Positions 9,036-17,354 of a stretch of DNA of 64,000 nucleotides are shown here, piece by piece (position 1 is the first letter of the stretch; each line of letters opens with the position of its first letter). A program made the position numbers and the translations under genes. Origin of the DNA: Actomonas aquatica (GTDB taxonomy: Bacteria; Verrucomicrobiota; Verrucomicrobiia; Opitutales; Opitutaceae); the NCBI RefSeq assembly GCF_019679435.2, contig NZ_CP139781.1, forward strand, positions 744,001 through 808,000, given 5' to 3'. The notes beneath the pieces were generated by a model. It searched no databases. It had not been told where the DNA came from and saw only the letters and a program-made list of their open reading frames with translations.

Positions 9036-11249
9036 TTACGGTTCGCCCAAATCGTAAACCTCGACCAGCGCGATGCCACCCTCGTCGTTGGCACTCGACA
9101 GGGTGACGGTATAGGAACCCGGGTGCAGGGTGAGCAGGAGGCCGGCGTCGAGACTGCCCTGATTGAACGGAAAGGCACCGATCTGCGACCCGCGCGCGCT
9201 CATGGATGCCCGTGCGCCTTCGTCCCCCCAATCGAGATTGCGCGCGATTTCCGCTGGGTTTTCGCCGGTGCGGTTCACGACGATGCTGGGATCGGTCAGC
9301 GCAGTGGTGAGACCGAGCGCGCGCAGGCTGTCACCGGCACCGCGGATCAGCACCTGGTGCGGCACATTGCCATCGATCACAAAACCGGCAGTAGCCGGTC
9401 GGTTCGGCTCCACCCGGAGGCGAGCCGACAGATTGACCAAACGATTGCCGGTGACTGCAGCTGTGGCGTCGTATACCTCAACCAACACAATTCCAGTGCC
9501 ACCGTCTTCGCCGGTGACCAGCGCGGAGATCGGAACGCCCACCGGCAGTGCCCCGGCAAACACGGCATCACCGCTGTCGGCATCGAGCCCAAAGGCACCA
9601 AGTTCCGCCATCAGAGCGGCGTCGGCGGCATCCCAATCGGTATTGCCGCCCAGGGTGTTGGCGGAGGGATCCACCAGCGCGATCTGAGGATCGGTCATTG
9701 TTCCGCCCACGTTGAAGTCGGCGGCCAGTTTTTGAGCCACTCCGCGCACCACCAACTGGGCGGCGTTGCCTCCCGTGGTGACAAACCCAGCGGTCAATAC
9801 GTCGGCGCCGGCGCCGGAGTGTGCGAGGATGGAGAGGTTTTTGAGTTTGCCCGGTTCGGGCGCGACCACACGCACTTCGGCGGGCTGGGATGTGGCGGTG
9901 AAACTATTCCCCGTGCTGACGGAGACGGTGTAGTTGCCGGCGGTCGCCGCGGTCACGGCACTCAACGTGAGCGTGGCCGAGGTGGTCCCGTCGATCGCCA
10001 CCCCGTCATGGCTCCACTGATACGTTAGAGGTGTGGCGGCACGCGCGTCGACTTCGAGGGTGACGGTCTTGCCTGGGGCCACGATGGCGGCAGCGGGTTG
10101 ACCGTAAATGACCGGCCGGTTGACGGCGACCAGATCGGTGAATTTGCGCCGCATGCGTTCGGTAGCGACGGCGATTTCCGGCAGCGTGCCGGCGCCGTCG
10201 TGGCCGCTCGACGACCAAGCCATGACGCCGGCGTAGCCGTTGGCCCAGCCCGCTTGATAGGCATCGGTCACGCTCAACAGCGCACCGCCGGTGGGCGCGG
10301 CCAGCCCCGGGCATTCGCCGATGATGACCGGGCGATCCAGCTCGGCGTCGAGAAAGTAGCTTGGCGTGTGATCTTCGTCGAAGGGACTCGCGCCCTGGCT
10401 CTGCATCCAGCCGTAGTAATGGACCTGGTAAAAATCGAGTCGGGCATCCGGAGAATCGTAGGCCGCCTGCAGCGACGCATCGCTGTAGAGTCGACCGTTG
10501 AAGCCGTTGAGGTCGCTCATCCACTGCCAGCCGGCCGTGCCGGTGGTGACCGGTTTGGAGGTGTGCTGGTTGATGGCGGCGGCGACCCGGGCGTGAAAGG
10601 CCACCACCCGCTCACGCGTGGTGCCGCGTTGTTCGGCGCTGCCGGTATACATCCACTCCGGCTCGTTGCAGATCTCCCAAGCGAAGAGGTAGGGATGATC
10701 TGGATACGCCTCGACCAACGGGATGACCACGTTGTTGATGTAGGTATCGATCTTGGCGTCGTTGGCCAAGAGATCGCGCCAGTTTTGCCAGGTGTTTTCC
10801 CAGTTCTTTTCGCGAGCGTGGTCGAAGGACGTGAGCACCGGCATAATGTAAACGCCGTGCCGCTGGCCGATGTCGAGCAGGCGGCCAACGTCTTCGATAA
10901 ACCCGTCTACGGTGCCGGTCACGTTGCCCGCGCTATCGTAGCGCAGGACATGGGTGCCGTCGCAGTCGATCCAGATACGGGCGCAATTGATGCCGGCGGC
11001 CGCGTAGCTGGCGATCTCCTCATCCCAGCCGCGGGTGGCGCGGTCGCCCGGCACGGTCAGAAACTCGCGGAAGCGGCCACCGCCGAAGTCGTTCCAATCG
11101 ATCCAGGCGGCGTTGATGCCGTTGAGCCAAATGGGGCGTCCCTCCACGAGGAACTGGGTGCCGGAGATGGTGATTTCCTGGGCGCGCAGGCCGACGAGAC
11201 ACGTCGAGCATACCGCGACCAGCGGGAGGAGCAAGCGAAGGGGTTTCAT
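9036..11249 (-). CDS. Secreted GH5-like glycoside hydrolase with Ig-like and tandem C-terminal domains
   Basis: A 737-residue exported enzyme. The signal peptide is MKPLRLLLPLVAVCSTCLVG. A TIM-barrel follows (about residues 25-365), with the acid/base Glu in WEICNEPEWMY and the nucleophile Glu in PVIIGECPGL. Both are where clan GH-A (GH5-type cellulases and mannanases) has them, so retaining hydrolysis of a beta-linked polysaccharide is likely; the exact substrate cannot be read. An Ig-like domain (about residues 385-460, ending AGNYTVSVSTG) is followed by two related beta-rich units of about 130 residues. Both contain patterns such as DPQIALVD/DPSIVVN, a Asn-x-Asp-Trp motif (GGNTDWD / ARNLDWGD) and VLVEVYDA / ALVEVYDLGEP. 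The second unit resembles repeats seen at the ends of many Opitutaceae secreted proteins and may serve cell-surface attachment. Confidence 0.86.
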   Translation of the reverse strand: MKPLRLLLPLVAVCSTCLVGLRAQEITISGTQFLVEGRPIWLNGINAAWIDWNDFGGGRFREFLTVPGDRATRGWDEEIASYAAAGINCARIWIDCDGTHVLRYDSAGNVTGTVDGFIEDVGRLLDIGQRHGVYIMPVLTSFDHAREKNWENTWQNWRDLLANDAKIDTYINNVVIPLVEAYPDHPYLFAWEICNEPEWMYTGSAEQRGTTRERVVAFHARVAAAINQHTSKPVTTGTAGWQWMSDLNGFNGRLYSDASLQAAYDSPDARLDFYQVHYYGWMQSQGASPFDEDHTPSYFLDAELDRPVIIGECPGLAAPTGGALLSVTDAYQAGWANGYAGVMAWSSSGHDGAGTLPEIAVATERMRRKFTDLVAVNRPVIYGQPAAAIVAPGKTVTLEVDARAATPLTYQWSHDGVAIDGTTSATLTLSAVTAATAGNYTVSVSTGNSFTATSQPAEVRVVAPEPGKLKNLSILAHSGAGADVLTAGFVTTGGNAAQLVVRGVAQKLAADFNVGGTMTDPQIALVDPSANTLGGNTDWDAADAALMAELGAFGLDADSGDAVFAGALPVGVPISALVTGEDGGTGIVLVEVYDATAAVTGNRLVNLSARLRVEPNRPATAGFVIDGNVPHQVLIRGAGDSLRALGLTTALTDPSIVVNRTGENPAEIARNLDWGDEGARASMSARGSQIGAFPFNQGSLDAGLLLTLHPGSYTVTLSSANDEGGIALVEVYDLGEP

Positions 11250-11359
11250 TCAGGGGTTGGGGACGGGAGGCTGAGCTTAGGTTTAATCCGCCCCCCTGAA
11301 CAGCGGTCGCCAGCATATTCGTTTTGAGAAATATTGTCCGTCGGTCTTGGCTGCCGGAC

Positions 11360-11935
11360 ATGCCCCTGGAGCCTGCCAATCCTCGCTATTTCTATACCCC
11401 GGCGGAGTTGCAGGGTTGGTTTCGTGAGCATCACGACGAGGCAACGGAGTTGTGGCTCGGTTTTCACCGCAAGGACAGCGGACTGGCGACGCTCACCTAT
11501 GCGGAGGCCCTCGACGAGGCCCTGTGCTGGGGCTGGATCGATGGCATTCGCAAACGCTGGGATGCGACCAGCTACGTGCAGCGCTTCACCCCGCGCAATC
11601 CGCGCTCGATTTGGAGCAAGGTTAACATCGCCAAAGTGGCGGCGTTGGAGGCAGCGGGCCGGATGCAGCCGGCGGGACGTGCGGCGTTTGAAAAGCGCGA
11701 CGAAAAACGCTGCGGCATCTATGCATTTGAGCGCGAGCAGCCGGCGAGCTTCGCCCCGGAGCGGCTGCGGGAGTTTAAGGCGAATGGAGGGGCGTGGGCC
11801 TACTTCACCGCCCAGGCGCCCTACTACCAACGCACCCTCACCCACTGGGTGGAGAGCGCCAAGCAGGAGGCCACGCGCACGAGGCGCCTGACGAAGTTGA
11901 TCGAGTATTCTGCCCGCAGCGAACGGGTGCCGTGA
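11360..11935 (+). CDS. YdeI/OmpD-associated family protein
   Basis: A cytoplasmic protein of 191 residues from the ATG at 11360 (MPLEPANPRYFYTP). The motif series ELWLGFHRKDSG, EALDEALCWGWIDG, RFTPRNPRSIWSKVN and a C-terminal WVESAKQEATRTRRLTKLI helix is the signature of the YdeI family (bacteriocin-protection and OmpD-associated proteins). The family's biochemical function is not firmly known. A TTG at 11324 would add 12 residues but lacks support. The gene is divergent from the glycosidase and converges on aroF, with a cruciform repeat between. Confidence 0.88.
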   Translation: MPLEPANPRYFYTPAELQGWFREHHDEATELWLGFHRKDSGLATLTYAEALDEALCWGWIDGIRKRWDATSYVQRFTPRNPRSIWSKVNIAKVAALEAAGRMQPAGRAAFEKRDEKRCGIYAFEREQPASFAPERLREFKANGGAWAYFTAQAPYYQRTLTHWVESAKQEATRTRRLTKLIEYSARSERVP

Positions 11936-11968
11936 GGGCGAGCAATGTCTCGTTCTCCGGAGGCTATA

Positions 11969-12019
11969 CTGTAGCCGGGGTCGTTGACCCCGGACCGGCC
12001 TCACCGAGGCCGGCTACAG
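11969..12019. repeat. Nested inverted repeat (three-way cruciform), REP-like
   Basis: An outer 6-bp pair, CTGTAG (11969-11974) with CTACAG (12014-12019), encloses two perfect 8-bp hairpins side by side. They are CCGGGGTC-gtt-GACCCCGG (11975-11993) and CCGGCCTC-acc-GAGGCCGG (11995-12013). The element folds as a cloverleaf-like three-way junction on either strand. It lies between convergent genes, where REP-type elements often sit and can act as transcription barriers. No transposase is nearby. Confidence 0.8.
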
Positions 12020-12071
12020 CACGGCAGGATCCGCCAAACGGATCGTGATGCGCGACCGCTCCACCGACCGT

Positions 12072-13124
12072 TCAGCTCAGCGCGGCGACTGGCGTGCCGC
12101 GGCGCAGGGCCCAGATTTGTTTGGCCTGCTCGAGGGTGGTTTTGAGCACCGCGGGAGTGAGCGCCTGCTTCGGATCGTCGCCGATGCCTTTGCTCGGTTC
12201 GGCGTGGGCTTCGATGCACAGGCCATCCGCGCCATAGGCGACCGCGGCCAGCGCACAGGACGGCACGTAGGCCGCGCGACCGACGGAGTGCGAAGGATCG
12301 ACCACCACCGGTGCCCAGCTCTTTTCCTTGAGCAGCGGCGTGATGCTTTCGTCCGGATGGTTGCGGTAACCATCGAGCCCCGGCGAGGTGCCGCGCGGGC
12401 ACAGCAACACGTTGGGATTGCCGAAACTCACGATGTATTCGGCGGCGGCGATGAATTCGTTGATCGGGCCCATGTGGATGCTGCGCTTGAGCAATACCAC
12501 GGTGTCGCGCTCGGCGATGGCTTTGCCAATGGCGCGGAGCAGTGAGTAATTGAGCGCGTTGCGCGCCCCGATTTGCAGCATATGCACGCCGGCATCGAGG
12601 GCCATGTGCAGGTGCTCTTCGTCCATCACCTCGGCGTCCACCGGCAGGCCGGTGCGGCGGGAGGCTTCCATGAGAATGTCGAGCGACTTGGTGTCGCCCT
12701 GGAAGGTGTAGGGGTTGGTGCGGGGCTTCCACACGCCGCCTCGCAGGACCTGGGCACCGGCTTCCTTCACGGCCTCGGCCGTTTCGTAGAAGAAGTTGGG
12801 GTTCTTCGGATCGATGGTGCACTGCCCAGCGATCATGAGCAGCTCCTCGCCGAGCGTGACGCCGCCGATCTTTACCTGGTGGGAGGCCAAATCGGAACGG
12901 CGGTCCATGAGTTTGAACGGTGACTGAATACGATCGACGCGCTCCACGTAGTCGAGGCCCTCGATGCGGTTGATCATGAGCTCATCACGCTCATCGCCGA
13001 GGATGGCGTAGATGGTGCGCACCGCGCCGATGATGGGCTGCAGGCGGCAACCAAACTCACCGACGATCGCGTTGAGTTCGTCGACTTGGGCGGTGGAGAG
13101 GCGGTTGGATTTCGGGAGGATCAT
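12072..13124 (-). CDS. aroF: 3-deoxy-7-phosphoheptulonate (DAHP) synthase
   Basis: Condenses phosphoenolpyruvate and erythrose 4-phosphate in the first step of the shikimate pathway. This is the 350-residue class I-beta type, with an N-terminal ferredoxin-like domain (about residues 1-70) ahead of the TIM barrel. Visible signatures are the metal-ligand Cys in AGQCTID, RGGVWKPRTNPYTFQG, IGARNALNYSLLRAIGK, VLLKRSI, the His in VDPSHSVGR and the Glu in CIEAHAEP. The start ATG at 13124 has no clear Shine-Dalgarno. Upstream on the same strand lie an aromatic-rich leader peptide and an intrinsic terminator ending about 18 bases before the start codon. The gene therefore appears to be controlled by ribosome-mediated attenuation in response to Phe, Tyr or Trp supply. 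In this enzyme class the N-terminal domain often gives allosteric feedback, which could add a second layer. Confidence 0.96.
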   Translation of the reverse strand: MILPKSNRLSTAQVDELNAIVGEFGCRLQPIIGAVRTIYAILGDERDELMINRIEGLDYVERVDRIQSPFKLMDRRSDLASHQVKIGGVTLGEELLMIAGQCTIDPKNPNFFYETAEAVKEAGAQVLRGGVWKPRTNPYTFQGDTKSLDILMEASRRTGLPVDAEVMDEEHLHMALDAGVHMLQIGARNALNYSLLRAIGKAIAERDTVVLLKRSIHMGPINEFIAAAEYIVSFGNPNVLLCPRGTSPGLDGYRNHPDESITPLLKEKSWAPVVVDPSHSVGRAAYVPSCALAAVAYGADGLCIEAHAEPSKGIGDDPKQALTPAVLKTTLEQAKQIWALRRGTPVAALS

Positions 13125-13141
13125 GGGAGGAAGGTGGAAAC

Positions 13142-13165
13142 AAAAAAGCCGCCCAAGGGCGGCTT
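13142..13165 (-). terminator. Attenuator terminator in the aroF leader
   Basis: On the minus strand AAGCCGCCC-tt-GGGCGGCTT is a 9-bp stem followed by TTTTTT. It lies between the leader-peptide stop and the aroF start, so it must be conditional for aroF to be expressed. Its 5' arm contains GCCGC, which can pair with GCGGC (13205-13209) next to the leader stop codon to form a competing, antiterminating stem of only about 5 bp. Confidence 0.8.
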
Positions 13166-13209
13166 ACGACGGAGGAGGTTTTGGGGTAAAAACGTCTTCG
13201 CGCGGCCGC

Positions 13210-13269
13210 TTAGTCAGCAAGGCGGTAGCCAAACCAAAAATAAGCAAAAAAAGCGCGAGCGAACGACAT
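13210..13269 (-). CDS. Aromatic amino acid leader peptide of aroF
   Basis: Nineteen codons reading MSFARAFFAYFWFGYRLAD, then TAA. Eight of nineteen residues are aromatic: five Phe, two Tyr and one Trp, clustered in codons 7-15. The stop lies 45 bases ahead of the intrinsic terminator and 85 bases ahead of the aroF start. This layout is that of a ribosome-mediated attenuator, as in pheA and trp leaders. Scarcity of aromatic aminoacyl-tRNA would stall the ribosome on these codons, free the GCGGC segment next to the stop and let it compete with the terminator. No good Shine-Dalgarno precedes the ATG, a weakness shared by many genes here. An overlapping frame from 13276 also encodes a short peptide but is less aromatic. 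Confidence 0.75.
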   Translation of the reverse strand: MSFARAFFAYFWFGYRLAD

Positions 13270-13278
13270 CGTGCATGA

Positions 13279-13307
13279 CGAGTGCGCGAGGAGGTCGACC
13301 TTGTCAA
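13279..13307 (-). promoter_or_regulatory. Possible sigma-70 promoter for the aroF leader
   Basis: A perfect -35 hexamer TTGACA (forward 13302-13307) faces the leader ATG. The region 17 bases on (CACTCG) is a poor -10, and the leader start would lie only about 10 bases beyond, so the assignment is tentative. Confidence 0.3.
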
Positions 13308-13448
13308 CGCCGCGGAAACGCGAGCTCGGAACCAGATCGCAGTTCAATTGCTGCGCAGTGATTTACCGCCGGTGCGTGGGGAGCGGCCTTCCCCTGCCCC
13401 GGCGGGGGCGCCCATGGTGGAGGCGTTCTCCCTCAGGATCATTCCGTC

Positions 13449-14885
13449 ATGACTACTCCCGCCATCATTCAGGGCGGCATGGGTGTCGCCGTTTCCAACT
13501 GGCGATTGGCCCGGGCCGTCTCGCAAGAAGCTCAACTCGGTGTGGTCTCCGCCAGCCTCCTGGCGGTGGTCCAAGCGCGTCTGCTGCAACAGGGCGACCC
13601 GGGCGGCCACCTGCGGCGCGCCTTCGCCCACTTCCCGCTGCCAGGCATCGTGAAGCAGGTGCTGGCCGACTATTTTGTCCCGGGCGGCATCCCGAAGGAT
13701 CAACCGTTTCGTCCGGTGCCGATGCCGTCGGTGCAGCGCAACCCGCGCCTCGAGGGGCTGACGGTATTGTCCAATTTCGCCGAAGTGTTCCTCGCCAAGG
13801 AAGGCCACCGCGGACAGGTCGGCATCAACCTGCTGGAAAAAATCAAACTCCCCACCCTGCCGTCGCTTTACGGTGCGATGCTGGCCGGCGTGGACGTTGT
13901 CCTGATGGGCGCCGGTGTGCCGCGCGAGATTCCGGGCGCACTCGATCAACTGGCCGCCGGCGAGGCCGCGGAGCTGAAGCTGCACGTCGAAGACCGGCCG
14001 GTCGATCAACCGCCGGTGATCACGCGTTTTGATCCGCAGGCCCTGTGGGAGCGCGTGGCGCCCAAACTGCCGCGACCGCGTTTTTTCGCCATCATCTCGT
14101 CGGCCACCCTCGCGCTCACCTTGGCCCGCAAATCGACCGGTGTGGTGGACGGTTTTGTGGTCGAAGCACCCAACGCCGGTGGTCACAACGCACCGCCCCG
14201 CGCCAGCCACACGCTCAGCGAAAGTGGCGAGCCCATTTACGGTCCGCGCGATGCCGTGGACTTTCCGCGGATTCGCAGCCTGGGCCTGCCGTTTTGGTTG
14301 GCGGGCGGCGCCTCGCGTCCGGGTAAGCTGGCCGAGGCGCGCGCGATCGGCGCCGCCGGCGTGCAGGTCGGCACGGCCTTTGCGCTATGTGATGAGTCGG
14401 GCATCGTGCCGGAACTGAAGCGGCGCGTGCGCGAGTGGATTTGCGCCGGTCTCGCCCACGTGCGCACCGACCCGCTGGCCTCGCCGACCGGGTTCCCCTT
14501 TAAGATGGCTCAGCTCAGTCAGACGCTCTCCGACGCCGCCGCCTACGCGCGTCGTCTGCGGCGCTGCGATCTGGGTTATCTGCGCAGTCTGTTCCAACGC
14601 GAGGACGGCACGGTCGGTTATCGTTGTCCGGCCGAAGCGCCAGAAGCGTTCGTCCGCAAAGGCGGCGACATCGCCGAAACGACGGGACGCCAATGCCTGT
14701 GCAACGGCCTCGCCGCCACGGTCGGTTTGGGACAGGTCTTGCCCGATGGTTCCTCTGAGTTGCCCATCCTCACGGCGGGCGACGAACTACGTGAGCTCGG
14801 TCGCTTCTTCGACCTCTCGCGCGAGTCCTTCACGGTGCGCGACGTCCTCAACGTCCTGCTGGGCAACGCCCCGGCCCTGACCTGA
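13449..14885 (+). CDS. Nitronate monooxygenase family flavoprotein
   Basis: A FMN-dependent TIM-barrel protein of the 2-nitropropane dioxygenase/nitronate monooxygenase family. Motifs in order are IIQGGMGVAVSNWRLARAVS at the N-terminus, GINLLEK, APNAGGHNAPPR with the His-containing active-site loop, LPFWLAGGASRPGKLAEARAIGAAGVQVGTAFALC as the phosphate-binding end of the barrel, and an extended C-terminal region. At 478 residues it is about 120 longer than the usual enzyme, the excess being an insertion after residue 45 and a C-terminal extension with two CxxC-poor cysteine positions (RCPAEAP, RQCLCNGLA on the last 90 residues). These longer members are annotated as nitronate monooxygenase, but their true substrate is uncertain. 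It is divergent from aroF and starts 19 bases after another in-frame region with no recognisable domain. Confidence 0.8.
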   Translation: MTTPAIIQGGMGVAVSNWRLARAVSQEAQLGVVSASLLAVVQARLLQQGDPGGHLRRAFAHFPLPGIVKQVLADYFVPGGIPKDQPFRPVPMPSVQRNPRLEGLTVLSNFAEVFLAKEGHRGQVGINLLEKIKLPTLPSLYGAMLAGVDVVLMGAGVPREIPGALDQLAAGEAAELKLHVEDRPVDQPPVITRFDPQALWERVAPKLPRPRFFAIISSATLALTLARKSTGVVDGFVVEAPNAGGHNAPPRASHTLSESGEPIYGPRDAVDFPRIRSLGLPFWLAGGASRPGKLAEARAIGAAGVQVGTAFALCDESGIVPELKRRVREWICAGLAHVRTDPLASPTGFPFKMAQLSQTLSDAAAYARRLRRCDLGYLRSLFQREDGTVGYRCPAEAPEAFVRKGGDIAETTGRQCLCNGLAATVGLGQVLPDGSSELPILTAGDELRELGRFFDLSRESFTVRDVLNVLLGNAPALT

Positions 14886-14908
14886 CCAAGCCGCGTCGCT
14901 TCCCGCCG

Positions 14909-16492
14909 CTACAGCGGCCAGTTGGGGAGCGTCTGCGTGGTGCAGTGAATGAAGCCCATGTCCTGGATCATCGCATCGCAGTTGATCCAGTGCACCGTGC
15001 TGTCGGGCCATGCTTCGCGGTAAACGCGTTCAACCTCCTGTTCCCATTCGGTGATGCGGGGAATCTCCGCGGCACTCCGGGCGGTGAACCGTGGCACCAC
15101 AAACGCGGTGCGACCATCGGGCGCGTGCAGGAACAAGCTGTTCAGGTAGGAGCGATAGCCGGTGGTGGATTCCGAATACACTTCGAGGTAACGACTGAAG
15201 GGTTGTTGCCCGTAGCGCGCCATCACGGCGTCGAATCCGCTTTCGGTCTTCATGTCCGCCTGACCGATTTCTTCGCGAATGACGGCCAGGGTGCGCTCCT
15301 CCAACTGCGCCACCGCCGGTCCGTTGAGCTGCATGAGCTCCGCGTGGGTGATGAGTCCTCGCCCCACCGCAATGACGCCGAGGAACTCCGAACGGGCAGC
15401 GTTGAGAATCTCAAGGCGAGTGGAGAACGCGATCGGAGGCATGGGCATGCGCAGGACCCGAGCGTCGGGAAAGTGCTTGCGCACGTAAGCTTCGTTTTCG
15501 GCGAGAACCGCTTTCACGTTGCGCACCAGTTCGCTGCGGTAGCGGTTGAGCGGCGGTGTCGAGGGGTCTTGGTAGACCGGCACGATGATGGTGCGCTCGT
15601 CGACAAACTTCATGATCATGTCGAGGTGGTTGACGGTCGATCCCGGGAGCGCGCGCAGCAGGTGCAGTCGCTTCGCTGCAAAGTAGTGCTGGAAGAGTTT
15701 TTCGAGCTCCGCCTTGTCGCCGCCGTTGCGCACCACCGTCTTGCCGGAGACCAACACATTACCCCGGCCATCGTGCATAAAGTCACCGCCATCCATCCAG
15801 AGCGGCGGTCGCACCACCTGCACCGGCGTATCGAAGCGATTCTCCAAATACACCGCGACGTCGCCGGGCAGCGCGTCGGATTCGCTGATGCGAAAGCGCC
15901 GGCTGTTCTCGGCCGCGACTGAGGTCTGCGTGTCTTCCTCGCGCGTGGCGGGTTTGTAGACGAAATCAATCACCGCCATCTTTTGGTCGGCTTTGAGTCC
16001 GAAGATCGGACCGTAGTCTCGCGTCCAACGGATCACATTGCGCGAATCAACGAAGTGCGTCTTGGCGAGGATCGCATCGGCCTCCGGATGCTCGTTCAGC
16101 ATCGATAGAAAATACGCGTAGGCCCGCGTCTGGTCGTCGTCGCAGAACACGTAAATCTCCACGTAGTGGTGAGCGACCGCCATCAGTTCGATCTGATACC
16201 GAGCGTAGCGCTGATCGGCGAACAACTCGGAAAAGGAAAGCCCCACCACCATAGCGCGATGCGGTTCCCATTCTGTCGCCAGCCTCTGCAGCGGTTCCGG
16301 ATCGGTGAAGCCGAAGTCCGGCTCGTCGGCGTCACGGTTATTCAGGGGCAGGCGCGGCGAGGTGGAGGTGGACGCCACGGAGTCTTCGGCTGGCGCCCAG
16401 GCGCTGCCGAAACTCATTGCGGCGACTAGCATGAGCAGAAGCCGGAAGCGGGGCGGAACTCGACGATGCGACGGGAGAAAGCGAAGCTGCAT
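14909..16492 (-). CDS. Secreted agmatine deiminase / peptidylarginine deiminase family protein
   Basis: A guanidino-group-modifying enzyme of the PPAD/agmatine deiminase fold. Motifs are EWEPHRAMVVG at the start of the fold, WTRDYGP with the catalytic Asp, LWMDGGDFMHDG, the His in TVNHLDM, and the catalytic Cys in GFIHCTTQTLP near the C-terminus. All are in the order of the family. A signal peptide (RFRLLLMLVAAMSFGSAWA) is visible, so it acts outside the cytoplasm, unlike classical agmatine deiminase. I start at ATG 16492 (MQLRFLP), which places the signal sensibly; an ATG at 16546 would add 18 residues. The protein, about 527 residues, is longer than agmatine deiminase (about 370) and closer in plan to secreted PPAD-like proteins. 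Free or peptidyl arginine derivatives are possible substrates. Confidence 0.82.
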   Translation of the reverse strand: MQLRFLPSHRRVPPRFRLLLMLVAAMSFGSAWAPAEDSVASTSTSPRLPLNNRDADEPDFGFTDPEPLQRLATEWEPHRAMVVGLSFSELFADQRYARYQIELMAVAHHYVEIYVFCDDDQTRAYAYFLSMLNEHPEADAILAKTHFVDSRNVIRWTRDYGPIFGLKADQKMAVIDFVYKPATREEDTQTSVAAENSRRFRISESDALPGDVAVYLENRFDTPVQVVRPPLWMDGGDFMHDGRGNVLVSGKTVVRNGGDKAELEKLFQHYFAAKRLHLLRALPGSTVNHLDMIMKFVDERTIIVPVYQDPSTPPLNRYRSELVRNVKAVLAENEAYVRKHFPDARVLRMPMPPIAFSTRLEILNAARSEFLGVIAVGRGLITHAELMQLNGPAVAQLEERTLAVIREEIGQADMKTESGFDAVMARYGQQPFSRYLEVYSESTTGYRSYLNSLFLHAPDGRTAFVVPRFTARSAAEIPRITEWEQEVERVYREAWPDSTVHWINCDAMIQDMGFIHCTTQTLPNWPL

Positions 16493-16588
16493 GTTTTCGA
16501 AAGGGGCGACCATCAGCTTGGTAAGCGGATCCTGCGTTTTGTTCACGGCCCGTAACGCTTTTTGATCCGAATAGTGTGCCTATTTTAC

Positions 16589-17353
16589 TCAGCGCGCCGG
16601 TTTCGTAAAACTCTCGGGTAGCGGGGCTTCGGCCTGAAATTTCACCGGCCTCCCCTGCCACTCGTAGTCGAAGCTGGTGCGGAAGGAATGCAGGAACAGG
16701 CGCTTCTCGCCGGTCTGTTTGGCGAAGGCGCGGTTGAGCTTAAAATCGCCGTAGGTGGCGTCGCCCACGATGGGCAGGCGGCGCTTCGCGCATTGCACCC
16801 GTAGCTGATGGCTGCGGCCGGTGCGGGGCTCGAGCTGAATGAGGCTGAGCGGCGGGCTCTGGCGAGTGTGCGTCTCAACACAACGCATGAGCGATTCGGC
16901 GGGGATGTTACCGCGGCTGGCGGTGCGGATCTGGCCGCCCTGTTTTTGCACCGCGAGTTGGTCGCGCCACGTCTCGTTGCGCGTCAACGGACGGCCAAAA
17001 ACGAGCGCTGCATACACTTTTTGGATACGTTTGGTTTTGAAGAGACCCCGGATGTAGCGGGCCAACTCCGGATCGGTCGCGACCATCAGGATTCCCGACG
17101 TCGCCGAATCGAGGCGGTTGAGCAACCACGCGCGATGCTCCGCGCCGTCGGGCGTCGTCCATGTGTAGGCCTCTTCGTCGAGCGCGTAAGGCGCGCGTAA
17201 GAGCGCACGATCCTCCTCGCCGCGATGATTGGGGTGCGAGAGCAGGCCGGCTGGTTTGGCGAGTGCGACCAATCCGCTGGCGTCGGCCCGAATCACCTGC
17301 ACGTCGCGGCCCAAGGGCGCGGTGGCGGCAAAGTCCTGCGCCGGTGAGCCCAT
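16589..17353 (-). CDS. RluA family pseudouridine synthase
   Basis: A protein of 254 residues. The catalytic Asp is in LLNRLDSATSGILMVA, the RluA-type HRLD box (Asn replaces His here). KVYAALVFGRP and RTGRSHQLRVQCA are the other two family motifs. It isomerises uridine to pseudouridine in rRNA or tRNA; which position cannot be told. There is no S4 domain. It is the last gene of a likely four-gene operon (tolC-like, maf, TonB-like, rluA-like), with 1 base between its start and the preceding stop. Confidence 0.9.
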   Translation of the reverse strand: MGSPAQDFAATAPLGRDVQVIRADASGLVALAKPAGLLSHPNHRGEEDRALLRAPYALDEEAYTWTTPDGAEHRAWLLNRLDSATSGILMVATDPELARYIRGLFKTKRIQKVYAALVFGRPLTRNETWRDQLAVQKQGGQIRTASRGNIPAESLMRCVETHTRQSPPLSLIQLEPRTGRSHQLRVQCAKRRLPIVGDATYGDFKLNRAFAKQTGEKRLFLHSFRTSFDYEWQGRPVKFQAEAPLPESFTKPAR

Positions 17354-17354
17354 G

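Noticed and set aside
13216..13276. Second short frame overlapping the aroF leader (MHDVVRSRFFCLFLVWLPPC)
   Set aside because: It shares bases with the chosen leader but has three Phe and one Trp only, against eight aromatic residues in the other frame, and so fits an aromatic sensor less well.
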